A stretch of 64,000 nt of DNA from Allofrancisella frigidaquae (GCF_012222825.1 NZ_CP038017.1:992001-1056000); one strand, 5' to 3'. Positions 8,742 to 17,910 are shown, numbered from the stretch's first letter. Program-made: numbers and translations. Notes: generated by a model from the sequence alone, not told the origin.

Positions 8742-9845
8742 ATGAGTAAGTTATATGATTTTATATTTGGATTAAATTTTGGTTATTTTGATGATTGGAA
8801 TGTAATGTATAAAGGAATCGGTCTTGACGATGATGAAGGAAGTGTCGATTTATTTGAATATAAATACAATGGTCTATATGGAACTAATCCTTATATATCT
8901 CATATTGATACTTCAAGTGGGATTGCAAAACCTCTTAATATACCAAGCTACCATAAACTAAATAAATCTAACAGTATCCCGATTATAAATTTAAGCTTTA
9001 ACCCTTTAAACTCCAAGGAATTTACTGCAAAATATCTGACCAGTGTAAAAGCTGAGCTAAGAACACATTTTAATAAATTTGTTAAAATACTTATCTCTGG
9101 GCATGGACAATCTATAAACTCCTTAGGAACAGGAAATGATAAGTTAAATTCAGGTTATGTAACCATAAAAGAAATTGTTGATATACTAGCATTTTTAACA
9201 AACGGGTGTTATGAAAATATCTCTTACCTGAAAATATGTCTAATAGCGTGTGGTGCCAATAAAGTTGGTACACCTAAATTTCTATATGAAGAAATGATAA
9301 AGTTATCGTTCCCATTCCATTTTTCTGTTGTTGGATACGACAACAAAATTAATATGTGCAATGCATTAAATACGAGACATGATGAAAATGTACAAAAATT
9401 TTCTACTTTTTATTCTAATGAATATGAGGGGAGAATGGCCTATAGACAAAACTTTAAAAAAGAGTTAAATAAAATAATAAATGCTTATGCCTCAAAACTA
9501 CCTTTTTTATTGTATATGTATAATGAAGCAATAAACTCCCAAAAAGGGCGAATAACGTTAAAAACTATTGATGTTTTATGCTCTAAACTAATGGATGCTA
9601 TAGAATATGCTGGAATACCGGATTCTAAAAAAAAGTATTATTCAGGTATTAATATAGTACCTAAATCTCCTTATTATCTAAGTTTAGAAAATATAGCACT
9701 ATCCAAAGAATTATATCAAACACTAATAAAGTTCAAGGATAATTTTTCAAAAAAAGCTGACGAACATTATCAAAGCGTTAAAAAAAGTCAATTTTTACAA
9801 ACTGAACCTAAAGTAGACAGATATGATTACTATACAGGCGTATAA
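8742..9845 (+). CDS. Orphan protein with caspase/C80-like (clan CD) cysteine peptidase core
   Basis: A 367-residue protein without signal peptide or membrane helix. Its central part follows the clan CD pattern: a hydrophobic strand then His-Gly (FVKILISGH121G), a helix (YVTIKEIVDILAFL), a second strand ending in cysteine (YLKICLIAC170GAN), a helix, and a third strand (PFHFSVVGYDN). The His-to-Cys distance is 49 residues, as in the MARTX toxin autoprocessing domain (peptidase C80). Residues 1-95 and 230-367 are not recognised. A strong ribosome-binding site (AGGTG, 8 nt spacing) supports the start. It stands alone between a metal exporter and tRNA-Ser, suggesting acquired DNA. Whether it is an active protease or an effector is inference. 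Confidence 0.6.
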   Translation: MSKLYDFIFGLNFGYFDDWNVMYKGIGLDDDEGSVDLFEYKYNGLYGTNPYISHIDTSSGIAKPLNIPSYHKLNKSNSIPIINLSFNPLNSKEFTAKYLTSVKAELRTHFNKFVKILISGHGQSINSLGTGNDKLNSGYVTIKEIVDILAFLTNGCYENISYLKICLIACGANKVGTPKFLYEEMIKLSFPFHFSVVGYDNKINMCNALNTRHDENVQKFSTFYSNEYEGRMAYRQNFKKELNKIINAYASKLPFLLYMYNEAINSQKGRITLKTIDVLCSKLMDAIEYAGIPDSKKKYYSGINIVPKSPYYLSLENIALSKELYQTLIKFKDNFSKKADEHYQSVKKSQFLQTEPKVDRYDYYTGV

Positions 9846-9959
9846 TAATCCAATATCAGTTAATTTGCGTTTCTATTTTAAACTTGGTTGCAAATATTGA
9901 GTAATAACCTAAAGTTTCATAACATTTTTGTCGGGTTAGTCTATTTTTAACAAATAGTA

Positions 9960-9987
9960 TTGCAAAGCTTAAAAAATTTTGTATAAT
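9960..9987 (+). promoter_or_regulatory. Sigma-70 promoter of tRNA-Ser
   Basis: TTGCAA at 9960-9965 and TATAAT at 9982-9987 with a 16-bp spacer, ending 15 bp before the mature 5' end of the tRNA. Assignment is by sequence match to the consensus only. Confidence 0.75.
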
Positions 9988-10002
9988 AGATCACATCAAT
10001 TC

Positions 10003-10090
10003 GGAGAAATGGCTGAGTGGTCGAAAGCGGCGGTCTTGAAAACCGTTGACTGTAACAGGTCCGGGGGTTCGAATCCCTCTTTCTCCGCCA
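10003..10090 (+). tRNA. serT: tRNA-Ser (anticodon TGA)
   Basis: The 88-nt gene begins GGAGAAA and ends TTTCTCC-G-CCA, giving a perfect 7-bp acceptor stem with encoded CCA. The anticodon loop CTTGAAA is held by a GCGGT/ACCGT stem and gives anticodon TGA, reading UCN serine codons. A long variable arm (TGACTGTAACAGGTCC region) and the T-loop GGTTCGAATCC are present, as expected for a class II tRNA. Confidence 0.97.
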
Positions 10091-10174
10091 TCTTAAAGAC
10101 CCTTTTTAGCTACAAAAACTGTTACTTTATAAAAAATATTAGTAAGTTTGTTATCAAACACTATCGAATAGCTA

Positions 10175-11368
10175 CTAGGTACATGCGTGTCTAATAATAA
10201 ATTTCTTAAGCCTATCCATAGCTTTCTCTAGTTCTGGCATTTCGTTAGCACAACTGATTCTAGCAAAACCTTCCAAACCAAAAGCTACACCTGGCATCAT
10301 CGCAACATACTCCTCTGCCAATAAAGCATTACATAGCTCAATATCACTACTAAACTTAGTATGTCTAATTAAATCCCGAATATCAGGAAATAAATAAAAA
10401 GTACCATCTGCATTTTTTACATCAATATAAGGCATCTCTTTTAAACATTTAGTTATAAATTGCTCCTTTTGCTTATATGATTCAACAAAATATTGTAAAT
10501 CTTCTACCGGCATGTTCATTGCTGCTATAGCTGCATATTGAGATATAGAACAAGCACATGTAGTTGATTGCGATTGGAACTTTTTCATAGCATCATTTAG
10601 CAATTTTGGAGCTATAGTGAAGCCAATACGCCAACCTGTCATAGCAAAGTTTTTAGAAACACCACTAGCAATCACATATCTATCTGCCAACTCTGGTGCA
10701 ACCTCTGTAATTAAAGTTATTCTTTGAGTAAAATATAGTTGATCATAGATATCATCACCAACAATCCAAATATTCGGGTATTTTCTTAACAAGTTAGCTA
10801 GATCCTGTATACATTTTTTTGTATAAATTAACCCTGTAGGATTATTTGGTGAATTAATAATAACTGCCTTAGTTTTGCTTGTTATATATTTTTCTAATTC
10901 ATCAACATCTATTTCAAAATTATCCTCAAACTTAGTTTTTACAACTACTGGCTTTGCACCTGTTAATGCAATCATATCTGGATAAGAAACCCAATATGGA
11001 GCAAAAAATATTGCCTCATCTCCCTCTTCTAAAATACAGTTGAAAATGTTATGCAAACTATGTTTAGCACCCGATGTTATACACACCTGCTCAGCACTAA
11101 AATCGATACCGTATTGTCTTTTATAGCGCTTAACTACTGCTTCTCTTAACTCTTTTAATCCATCAACATTAGTATACTTAGTAATATTCGCATTTATAGC
11201 CTCTATTCCAGCTTCTTTAATAGTATCTGGGGTGCTAAATCCGGGCTCGCCTATAGCTAAAGAAACAACGTCATGACCCTGGTCTTTAATTTGCTTTGCT
11301 AATGCTGCCATAGCAGTTGTTGGAGAAGCTGAAACGTTCTGAATCTTTTTGTTTAGAGTAGCCATCAT
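10175..11368 (-). CDS. aspC: Aspartate aminotransferase (class I, subgroup gamma type)
   Basis: A 397-residue PLP-dependent transaminase. Residues visible: SPNNPTG at 173-179 (cofactor/substrate asparagine N174/175), D205 and Y208 in GDDIYDQ, the PLP lysine K239 in ASGVSKNFAMTGWRIGF, and the carboxylate-binding R247 of GWRIG. This arrangement matches the AspB-like aspartate/tyrosine/phenylalanine aminotransferases of the I-gamma group rather than E. coli AspC. The first two codons are both ATG, so the protein may start at 11365. It converges with tRNA-Ser, leaving 84 bp between the ends. Confidence 0.93.
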   Translation of the reverse strand: MMATLNKKIQNVSASPTTAMAALAKQIKDQGHDVVSLAIGEPGFSTPDTIKEAGIEAINANITKYTNVDGLKELREAVVKRYKRQYGIDFSAEQVCITSGAKHSLHNIFNCILEEGDEAIFFAPYWVSYPDMIALTGAKPVVVKTKFEDNFEIDVDELEKYITSKTKAVIINSPNNPTGLIYTKKCIQDLANLLRKYPNIWIVGDDIYDQLYFTQRITLITEVAPELADRYVIASGVSKNFAMTGWRIGFTIAPKLLNDAMKKFQSQSTTCACSISQYAAIAAMNMPVEDLQYFVESYKQKEQFITKCLKEMPYIDVKNADGTFYLFPDIRDLIRHTKFSSDIELCNALLAEEYVAMMPGVAFGLEGFARISCANEMPELEKAMDRLKKFIIRHACT

Positions 11369-11654
11369 ATTTCCTTATAGTTTATTTTTTTAAATCTAAA
11401 CGTATAGATTTTAGTTTTTATTCTATTTTAAAGCAATAACTATTGTTGTCACAAGATAGTGTAACTATACACATACTATATAGCTAACCACGCTAAAAAA
11501 ATAGTACATCACTCAATTAGGATTGACCGCGTAATCGACATAATAGTTTAATTTTAAGCTATTCCAGTTATAATACTACTTTTATAATTATTAAGCTATA
11601 CAAACCTAAACTAGATGCGTCACAGCTAGTTGTCATATATAAGGATCCCAGATA

Positions 11655-12092
11655 TCATAGTTGATATATCAAAGCGTCACTAATATTTCCATCTTTATAA
11701 ACATAATAATTTTTACGCCTAGAAATACACTTAAAACCTATTTTTTCATATAGCTTTATAGCTTTAAAATTCTTTACGTCAACTTCTAAGAAAAGTTCTT
11801 TTATCCCTTTTAGCTTTAGCTCTTGAATACCAGTTCCTAGGAGTTCGTACCCTAAACCTGCTGATTGATTATTTTTATCTACACAAATATACAAAAGTTC
11901 TGCTACATCAAGGATATAGTTAAATATAGCTACAGCCCTTAGATAATCACCTTGCAAAACCCCAAAAACTAGACCATTATTATTAAAACTTTCAAATATT
12001 TGTTTATCTGACCAGTTTATATAATTATCAGTTTTACGAATTAAGTTAATAACTTGATTACAATAGCTTTCATCTAGGACTAAAATCTGCAT
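11655..12092 (-). CDS. rimI: Ribosomal protein bS18 N-acetyltransferase-like GNAT enzyme
   Basis: A 145-residue GNAT acetyltransferase. The acetyl-CoA-binding motif is NNQSAGLGYELL (Q/R-x-x-G-x-G type, degenerate in its first arginine), preceded by the VAELLYICVDK strand, and followed by LFLEVDVKNFKAIKLYEKIGFK, the typical motif B (start LFLEVD, end YEKIGFK). That last segment closely matches RimI and other N-alpha-acetyltransferases. The gene overlaps by 23 bp the upstream small gene that I read as holD; holD-rimI is also the gene pair in E. coli, which supports the call. bS18 itself is encoded at 17328. Confidence 0.85.
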   Translation of the reverse strand: MQILVLDESYCNQVINLIRKTDNYINWSDKQIFESFNNNGLVFGVLQGDYLRAVAIFNYILDVAELLYICVDKNNQSAGLGYELLGTGIQELKLKGIKELFLEVDVKNFKAIKLYEKIGFKCISRRKNYYVYKDGNISDALIYQL

Positions 12093-12504
12093 ACTGATAT
12101 AGTTTCTGTAGAATATATTTTTTGCTCTCTACACTTAATAGTTCAAACTCATCTGAAATAAAGTCTTTTTGATAAATATTAATTGCTGCTTGTTGACCTA
12201 AACTTTTAGATACCTTATACATATTAACCTTTGTTTTAAAAAATAGACTTTCAATCACATTTTTTAAAAAGTTAATACTCAATTCTTCTGAAATATAGAT
12301 ATTTATCACCCTGTCACTATCGAGATTATTAGAATATATAGGCTTGTTATCTAGTTTGGCATCTACAAAAAAGCTTTTTTTTGTTACTATAGTAGCTACA
12401 GTAGATAATTCTTGTTTCGACTTTTGACTATTAGAGCTGTATTTATCCTTTAAATTCCATATATCTATATCAAAGACTTCTTTTAGCTCCTTTTCAAAAT
12501 CCAT
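12070..12504 (-). CDS. holD: Probable DNA polymerase III psi subunit, highly divergent
   Basis: A 144-residue protein with no strong family signature. Three weak clues point to psi (HolD), which links the clamp loader to chi and SSB: the length (E. coli psi is 137), the position directly upstream of and overlapping rimI as in E. coli, and the two ends. Near the N-terminus FDIDIWNLKDKY resembles the I-x-x-W-x-L segment of psi that binds the clamp loader, and the C-terminus ILQKLYQYADFSPR resembles the final W-x-x-I-x-x-Y-E-x-x-F-x-P-R of E. coli psi. The protein is rich in Lys, Ser and Ile. An unrelated small protein remains possible. Confidence 0.55.
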   Translation of the reverse strand: MDFEKELKEVFDIDIWNLKDKYSSNSQKSKQELSTVATIVTKKSFFVDAKLDNKPIYSNNLDSDRVINIYISEELSINFLKNVIESLFFKTKVNMYKVSKSLGQQAAINIYQKDFISDEFELLSVESKKYILQKLYQYADFSPR

Positions 12505-12505
12505 A

Positions 12506-13318
12506 TTATCTCTCTAATCTTTCAACTAGTTTTTTTGGATAGCTATACGGTTCAAGTTTGACGGATTTACGTAGGTTGTTTACTTCTGTAGGTGAAAGTT
12601 CTAATGTTTTTCCACGAGACACATATTTCGGCAATACTACATCACCAAATCTAACTCGTGTTAATCTACTTACTGTAACACCGACAGCTTCAAACATACG
12701 TCTGACCTCTCTGTTTCGCCCTTCAGATAAAGTCACGTAATACCATAAGTTAGCCCCCTCTCCCCCAGAAAATCTAACACTATTAAATTTAGCTAAGCCA
12801 TCTTCTAGTTGTATACCTTCTTTAAGCTTACTTAATACATCATCTGATAATTGCTGTCCAAATACTCTTACGGCGTATTCTCGCTCTATTTCATAAGAAG
12901 GATGCATTAAACGGTTTGCCAAATCTCCATCTGTCGTAAATAACAGTAGACCTGTAGTATTTATATCCAATCTTCCTATCATTATCCAACGAGATCCAGC
13001 TAACTTAGGCAATGAATCAAAAACTGTCTTTCTATCTTTTTCATCTTTAGTTGTACAAACTTCCCCTTCACGTTTATGGTAAATTATCACTCTAGGTCTT
13101 GTCATTGGTTGACCATATAAATGCAACGCTTTACCATCAAAACTTATTTTGTCTGTACTTGATGCTTTATCACCTAGTTTAGCAACTTTACCATTTACTC
13201 TAACCCTGCCTTGCTCTATAAATTCCTCTATTTTCCTTCTAGAACCTATACCATGTTTAGCAAGTATTTTTTGAAGTCTTTCTTGATTATTATCATTAAA
13301 ATTATTAGTTTTAGTCAT
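12506..13318 (-). CDS. rluB: 23S rRNA pseudouridine synthase of the RsuA/RluB group
   Basis: The 270-residue enzyme begins with an S4 RNA-binding domain (about residues 13-60, RLQKILAKHGIGSRRKIEEFI given by its ends) followed by the RsuA-type catalytic domain. The catalytic aspartate is D118 in GRLDINTTGLLLFTTDGDLA (ends GRLD and DLA), and the EGRNREVRRMFEAVG motif is typical of RluB/RluE/RluF/RsuA. In RluB the target is U2605 of 23S rRNA; assignment to RluB is by length and overall resemblance. It shares one base with the pilF stop-start boundary and lies 1 bp from the next gene, suggesting an operon. Confidence 0.9.
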   Translation of the reverse strand: MTKTNNFNDNNQERLQKILAKHGIGSRRKIEEFIEQGRVRVNGKVAKLGDKASSTDKISFDGKALHLYGQPMTRPRVIIYHKREGEVCTTKDEKDRKTVFDSLPKLAGSRWIMIGRLDINTTGLLLFTTDGDLANRLMHPSYEIEREYAVRVFGQQLSDDVLSKLKEGIQLEDGLAKFNSVRFSGGEGANLWYYVTLSEGRNREVRRMFEAVGVTVSRLTRVRFGDVVLPKYVSRGKTLELSPTEVNNLRKSVKLEPYSYPKKLVERLER

Positions 13319-14214
13319 TATTCTATACCACCATCAGAAGCTGAGAAAAATTGATCCATATCATCATCATTGAAATCTTTCGATGAAAATATTAACCTCA
13401 CTGTAGCAGCTTCATTTTTATTATTTGCATATTCTGCTAACTTTAACCTCAGCTCTAATACACGTTTATTATTAAAAAATTCTTCATTACTTCTCATTTC
13501 GTATATTACTTTGTAACATTCTTTATATTGTCCCTGCTCAAAGTACATCTCTGCCAAACGTAATTTAGCACCTAAATAGTTTGATTTAAATTTGTCAGCT
13601 TTTTTCATAAAACTTAGAGCATCTTTTTTCTTATCCTGTTTATACAAGCATTCAGAATAAAGGAAAAACGTCTGTGCCATATCATTATTGTCCGACATGT
13701 ATAATGATTTCTCAAATAACTTTTCTGCTTGTGAAAAATTATCCTTCATTTGACATAAAAATTGGGCATAGAAATTCATTGCTTCAAAATTTTTAGGTTC
13801 ATTACTGATAGCATCTTTATAATATTTTTCAGCTATAGACTTAGAACCTATTGTTTGATAATAGTAACCTGCTGCGTAATCTACTATCGCTAATCTATAA
13901 CCATGCTGCTTTGCTAACTGTTGAGCTTTAACCAACTTATCTTTAGCTCTATCTAAATACCCGTCGTGTGAGTAGATGATAACTAATTCAGCGTTTAAAC
14001 TAATAGCTTTTTTATAATCAGCTTTTTGCTCTGTCGTTTTAGTAGATATAGTATATTTTGCAACGTTACCTTCTACTATCTGAGGCTCTTTTTTGAAGTT
14101 ATCCTGAACAGTATTTTGCTGAGAACTAGAGTTATTAGGTTGCAACTGTGTAGAACATGCTCCCAAAATGCCTAGTAGACTTACCAATACAGCTTTCTTT
14201 AAATTAGCTTGCAC
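13318..14214 (-). CDS. pilF: PilF/PilW-type TPR lipoprotein
   Basis: The 298-residue protein starts with a lipoprotein signal peptide: charged start, hydrophobic stretch and lipobox LGAC with the lipidated cysteine at residue 20. The remainder is a helical repeat array of tetratricopeptide type (for example NFEAMNFYAQFLCQMKDNFSQAEKLFEKSL, here cited by the A-x-F-L-C and AEKLFEKSL ends). Outer-membrane pilotins of this kind help assemble the type IV pilus secretin. The location directly after rlmN is the standard position of pilF in gammaproteobacteria. It overlaps rlmN by 11 bp. Confidence 0.85.
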   Translation of the reverse strand: MQANLKKAVLVSLLGILGACSTQLQPNNSSSQQNTVQDNFKKEPQIVEGNVAKYTISTKTTEQKADYKKAISLNAELVIIYSHDGYLDRAKDKLVKAQQLAKQHGYRLAIVDYAAGYYYQTIGSKSIAEKYYKDAISNEPKNFEAMNFYAQFLCQMKDNFSQAEKLFEKSLYMSDNNDMAQTFFLYSECLYKQDKKKDALSFMKKADKFKSNYLGAKLRLAEMYFEQGQYKECYKVIYEMRSNEEFFNNKRVLELRLKLAEYANNKNEAATVRLIFSSKDFNDDDMDQFFSASDGGIE

Positions 14215-15322
14215 TGTTATTATCTCCTAGTTTTTTTAAATATCGCTCTTTTCTTCTAGTTTTATCTATAACATCACCAGCAAGTTGGCCACATGCAGCA
14301 TCTATATCATCACCTCGTGTTTTACGGATTGTAGTTACAAAACCATTTTGCTGTAAAAATTCTTTAAACTTATGAATTCTATTATTACTAGGCTTTTTAT
14401 AAATAGTTCCTGGATATGGATTAAATGGAATTAAATTTATTTTAGCAGGAACTTCTCGAGATTTTAATAGTTCCACTAGCTCTTGGGCATCATCTAAATT
14501 ATCATTGATTTCATTCATTAAGGTATATTCAAAAGTTATTTGCTTATGAGGACCCTTTTCTGCATATAATTTACAAGCTTGCAATAATTCATCAATATCA
14601 TATTTTTTATTTATAGGTACAATTTCATTACGTAAATTATTATTTGAAGCATGTAAAGAAACTGCCAATGACACCCCTGATTGCTCTAGTAAATCATATA
14701 TCCTAGGAACAACCCCTGAGGTACTAAGAGTAACTTTTCGTTTCGATAAACCATAAGCTAAGTCGTCCATCATAATATCCATAGCTGGTACGACATTTTC
14801 AAAATTCATCAATGGCTCACCCATGCCCATCATTACAATGTTTGTAACTGTAAAATCATGTTCACCATTGTTTTTAGATAAAGTTCTAGCGGCTATCCAA
14901 AGTTGAGCTATTATTTCCGCTACTGTCAAATTTCTGTTAAAGCCTTGCTTACCAGTAGAACAAAAACTACAATTTAAAGTACAACCAACCTGAGAAGATA
15001 CACAAAGAGTCCCTCTACCTTCTTCTGGTATAAATACAGTTTCGATTGCACTACCGCCAACATCTATCAACCACTTATGTGTACCATCCTTAGAAGCTTT
15101 ACTAAAAACTACTTTAGGTACTGTCACATATGATAAGTTTTTTAGCTTATTTCGTAAGCCTTTACCTAAATCTGTCATAGCATCAAAATCTATGACTCCT
15201 TTTTTATGCATCCATTTAAAAACTTGTCTAGCATGAAATTTTTTTTCTCCTATTGATATAAAAAAATCCTCAATAGCCTTTTGATTTAAACCCAGCAAAT
15301 TAACTTTAGTATCTTGTTGCAT
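14204..15322 (-). CDS. rlmN: Dual-specificity 23S rRNA/tRNA adenine-C2 methyltransferase
   Basis: Radical-SAM enzyme that methylates C2 of A2503 in 23S rRNA and A37 in several tRNAs. The 372-residue product has the cluster-binding C114-x3-C118-x2-C121 (GCTLNCSFC), the downstream MGMGEPL motif, SLHASNN, and the C-terminal DDIDAACGQLAG in which the cysteine is the methyl-carrying residue. These fit RlmN rather than Cfr. It overlaps pilF by 11 bp, and lies 35 bp downstream of dnaB. Confidence 0.97.
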   Translation of the reverse strand: MQQDTKVNLLGLNQKAIEDFFISIGEKKFHARQVFKWMHKKGVIDFDAMTDLGKGLRNKLKNLSYVTVPKVVFSKASKDGTHKWLIDVGGSAIETVFIPEEGRGTLCVSSQVGCTLNCSFCSTGKQGFNRNLTVAEIIAQLWIAARTLSKNNGEHDFTVTNIVMMGMGEPLMNFENVVPAMDIMMDDLAYGLSKRKVTLSTSGVVPRIYDLLEQSGVSLAVSLHASNNNLRNEIVPINKKYDIDELLQACKLYAEKGPHKQITFEYTLMNEINDNLDDAQELVELLKSREVPAKINLIPFNPYPGTIYKKPSNNRIHKFKEFLQQNGFVTTIRKTRGDDIDAACGQLAGDVIDKTRRKERYLKKLGDNNSAS

Positions 15323-15357
15323 AAAAGTTCTCTTTAAATAATTTCTATAATATGAAT

Positions 15358-16746
15358 TTAGCCGTTATATCCCATATCACCAGGCACAATATAGTCGTTC
15401 TCATTAGTTAAATTTGTAAAGCTAGCATATTGCCCATCAAAACGCACATGTACAGTCCCTATAGGACCATTACGCTGTTTACCTATTATTATTTCACCAA
15501 TATTTTTATTATCTTCTTTATCTTTATTATAAACTTCATCGCGGTAAATAAACATTATTAAATCAGCGTCTTGTTCAATAGCTCCAGACTCTCTTAAATC
15601 AGACATCATTGGGCGTTTATCTTTACGATCGTCCACCCCCCTATTTAATTGTGATAATGCTACTACAGGAATATCTAATTCTTTAGCTAAAGCTTTCAAA
15701 GAACGAGAAATCTCAGATACTTCTAAAGTCCTATTTGTTTCATAACCTGGAATTTTCATTAACTGTAAGTAATCTATTAAAATCATAGACAGACCACCAT
15801 GCTCATTATACAATCTACGAGCTCGTGAACGCATTTCTGCTGGAGTCAATGTTGAAGTGTCGTCTATATACAAAGGCATTTCACTTAGATTTTTCATAGC
15901 TGTAGTAATCTTAACCCAATGAGCATCATTTAACCTATTACATTCTTTAAGCAAATTCATCTCAACACGAGCTTGGCTAGCTAACATTCTTGTGACTATA
16001 TCTTCCGCTGGCATTTCTAAACTAAATACTAAAACTGGCTTTTGGGCAGCTTTAGCAATATTTTGAGCTATATTTATGCCTAAAACTGTTTTACCCATAG
16101 ATGGTCGAGCAGCTATAATTCCTAAATTAGCTCGTTGCAACCCTGAAGTCATTTTATCTAAATCTATAAACCCTGTAGAAGCTCCTGTTAAACCCGTGCC
16201 AGAATCAACTATTGCACTCATTCTATCAACAAGCTTTGGAATCACATCTTTTATAGATTCAGGGCCTTTTGTTAAGATGTCTCTTTCTTTTGCAACATCT
16301 AAAATTCTACTTTCAGCGTAATCAATCACTTCGTCAGGATTTTTTGACTCTGCAGAATATATTTTTTGAATAATATCATTAACACTATTTTGTAAACTTC
16401 TCAATTTAGCTTTATCTTTAACGATATTAGCATAAGTTTTGATATTAGAAATAGAAGGTGTATTTGTTGCTAAATCAATAATATAGCCTTCACCGCCTGC
16501 TTCATCAAGTAATCCTGCTGTTGCTAAGTATTCACTTACTATCAACACATCAAAAGGTATGTTTGATTGATTAAGAGTGTTTAACTGACTATAGATAATT
16601 TTATGTCTTCTATCAAAAAAATCTTCTATTAAAAGTAAATCTTCTACTAGTTCAATATTTCGGTTATATAATAAAATATTTCCTAGTATAGCTCTTTCAG
16701 CTTCTAAAGAATAAGTTGTTTCTGCAGGCTTAAATTGGTTAGTCAT
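15358..16746 (-). CDS. dnaB: Replicative DNA helicase
   Basis: Hexameric helicase at the replication fork. The 462-residue protein has the helical N-terminal domain (residues 10-150), a linker, and the RecA-like domain with Walker A ARPSMGKT at 213-220, the LIDYLQLM Walker B region and SDLRESGAIEQDADLI, the arginine-finger region of DnaB. No intein is present. The gene lies downstream of rplI in the common order rpsF-rpsR-rplI-dnaB, but a strong terminator at 16779-16805 separates them. Confidence 0.97.
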   Translation of the reverse strand: MTNQFKPAETTYSLEAERAILGNILLYNRNIELVEDLLLIEDFFDRRHKIIYSQLNTLNQSNIPFDVLIVSEYLATAGLLDEAGGEGYIIDLATNTPSISNIKTYANIVKDKAKLRSLQNSVNDIIQKIYSAESKNPDEVIDYAESRILDVAKERDILTKGPESIKDVIPKLVDRMSAIVDSGTGLTGASTGFIDLDKMTSGLQRANLGIIAARPSMGKTVLGINIAQNIAKAAQKPVLVFSLEMPAEDIVTRMLASQARVEMNLLKECNRLNDAHWVKITTAMKNLSEMPLYIDDTSTLTPAEMRSRARRLYNEHGGLSMILIDYLQLMKIPGYETNRTLEVSEISRSLKALAKELDIPVVALSQLNRGVDDRKDKRPMMSDLRESGAIEQDADLIMFIYRDEVYNKDKEDNKNIGEIIIGKQRNGPIGTVHVRFDGQYASFTNLTNENDYIVPGDMGYNG

Positions 16747-16778
16747 AGATTATAATAAAAAACCTTTTTCATAAATAC

Positions 16779-16805
16779 AAAAAAACCATGCCTAACACAT
16801 GGTTT
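16779..16805 (-). terminator. Rho-independent terminator of the rpsF-rpsR-rplI operon
   Basis: Read on the minus strand, AAACCATG and CATGGTTT form a perfect 8-bp stem around a 7-nt loop (TGTTAGG), and the stem runs directly into a row of T residues. It lies 50 bp after the rplI stop and before dnaB. Confidence 0.9.
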
Positions 16806-16854
16806 ATATTTATATATTCAGATTTAAAAAATGTGTTAGTTGTATTATTATAAA

Positions 16855-17310
16855 CTAACTTTCAGAAGCTACAACATTTACTTTTATATCAGCATCAACA
16901 TCTGTATACACATGAATTGTAAGATCGAACTCTCCAATACTTCTAATAACGCCTTCAGGCATGCGAACTTGGCTTTTTTCAATCTCTTTACCAGTTGCTT
17001 GAGACACCGCTTTTGCAACTTCAGCAGTACCAACTGAACCAAATAATTTACCACCGTCACCTGCTTTAGCTGCTATAGTGAATTTTTTATCCTTTATAGC
17101 TTCAGCAGTAGCTACGGCTGCTTCATATCTAGCTTTTTCTGCTTTCTCAAGTTCAGCCTTTTGAGCCTCAAACGTTTCTATATTAGCTTTAGTTGCTTGT
17201 ACAGCTTTCCCAAAAGGGATAAGAAAGTTTCTTGCATAACCTGGCTTTACATTTACGATATCACCTAATACACCTAGGTTTTCCACTTTTTCTTTTAAAA
17301 TAACTTGCAT
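16855..17310 (-). CDS. rplI: 50S ribosomal protein bL9
   Basis: The 151-residue protein has the bL9 N-terminal globular domain signature ([19 protein letters not shown], then [16 protein letters not shown] given by the GYARNFLIP core), the long connecting helix rich in Ala, Glu and Lys (residues 45-75), and the C-terminal domain ([15 protein letters not shown]). Length is standard. It follows rpsR by 17 bp. Confidence 0.98.
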   Translation of the reverse strand: MQVILKEKVENLGVLGDIVNVKPGYARNFLIPFGKAVQATKANIETFEAQKAELEKAEKARYEAAVATAEAIKDKKFTIAAKAGDGGKLFGSVGTAEVAKAVSQATGKEIEKSQVRMPEGVIRSIGEFDLTIHVYTDVDADIKVNVVASES

Positions 17311-17327
17311 TGTATCAATCCCCAGTA

Positions 17328-17546
17328 CTAGTTAAAATGACGATCACAGTATGGTAGCAAAGCTAAAAATCTAGCTCTCTTTATAGCTGTAGATAATTGT
17401 CTTTGATACTTAGCTGATGTACCAGTCACACGACTTGGGACTATTTTCCCAGTTTCTGTTATATAAGCTTTTAGCTTATTTACATCTTTATAATCAATTT
17501 CTTTAACGCCATCTACTTTGAAACGGCAAACTTTACGACGACTCAT
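17328..17546 (-). CDS. rpsR: 30S ribosomal protein bS18
   Basis: A 72-residue bS18. The conserved C-terminal half is evident: [12 protein letters not shown], then [17 protein letters not shown] and [17 protein letters not shown] (cited by motif ends). It forms a heterodimer with bS6 on the small subunit; the rpsF gene lies 24 bp upstream. Confidence 0.98.
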   Translation of the reverse strand: MSRRKVCRFKVDGVKEIDYKDVNKLKAYITETGKIVPSRVTGTSAKYQRQLSTAIKRARFLALLPYCDRHFN

Positions 17547-17570
17547 TTTTAAATACCTCTATAAACTTAT

Positions 17571-17906
17571 TTAAATTACTTCTTTTTCACTAGTTTGCAT
17601 CATAACTGATGACTCTGTAACAGCTTCTTTTTTTGATATAACTAGGCGGCGTAATATAGCATCGTTGTATCTTAAATTTTCTTGAAGCTTATCTAGAGAT
17701 TCAGTCCCACACTCTATATTAAATAGTATGTAATGTGCTTTATGAAGTTTCTCTATAGGGTAAGCTAATTGACGACGTCCCCAGTCTTCAAACCTATGAA
17801 TTTTACCGCCTTTTTCTTCGATGATACTACGGTATTTATCAAGCATAGTTTGTAACTGATCAGATTGATCAGGGTGTATCATTAACACGATTTCATAATG
17901 TTTCAT
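17571..17906 (-). CDS. rpsF: 30S ribosomal protein bS6
   Basis: A bS6 protein of 111 residues starting [15 protein letters not shown] placed the start at ATG 17904-17906 since an AGGAG ribosome-binding site lies 9 nt upstream and the family begins at this strand; a longer in-frame start at 17933 is unlikely. The [19 protein letters not shown] segment (core [11 protein letters not shown]) is diagnostic. The leader contains two hairpins, one of which encloses the ribosome-binding site (see separate entries), suggesting autoregulation. Confidence 0.97.
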   Translation of the reverse strand: MKHYEIVLMIHPDQSDQLQTMLDKYRSIIEEKGGKIHRFEDWGRRQLAYPIEKLHKAHYILFNIECGTESLDKLQENLRYNDAILRRLVISKKEAVTESSVMMQTSEKEVI

Positions 17907-17910
17907 TTTT

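Noticed and set aside
9860-9900. GGTTGCAAAT after the C80-like gene, compared with the IS-like end at 57079
   Set aside because: The match covers only about nine bases and lacks the GGGGCTG start.
9979-10194. Open frame covering tRNA-Ser (reads [21 protein letters not shown])
   Set aside because: A translation of the tRNA itself, a common false gene.
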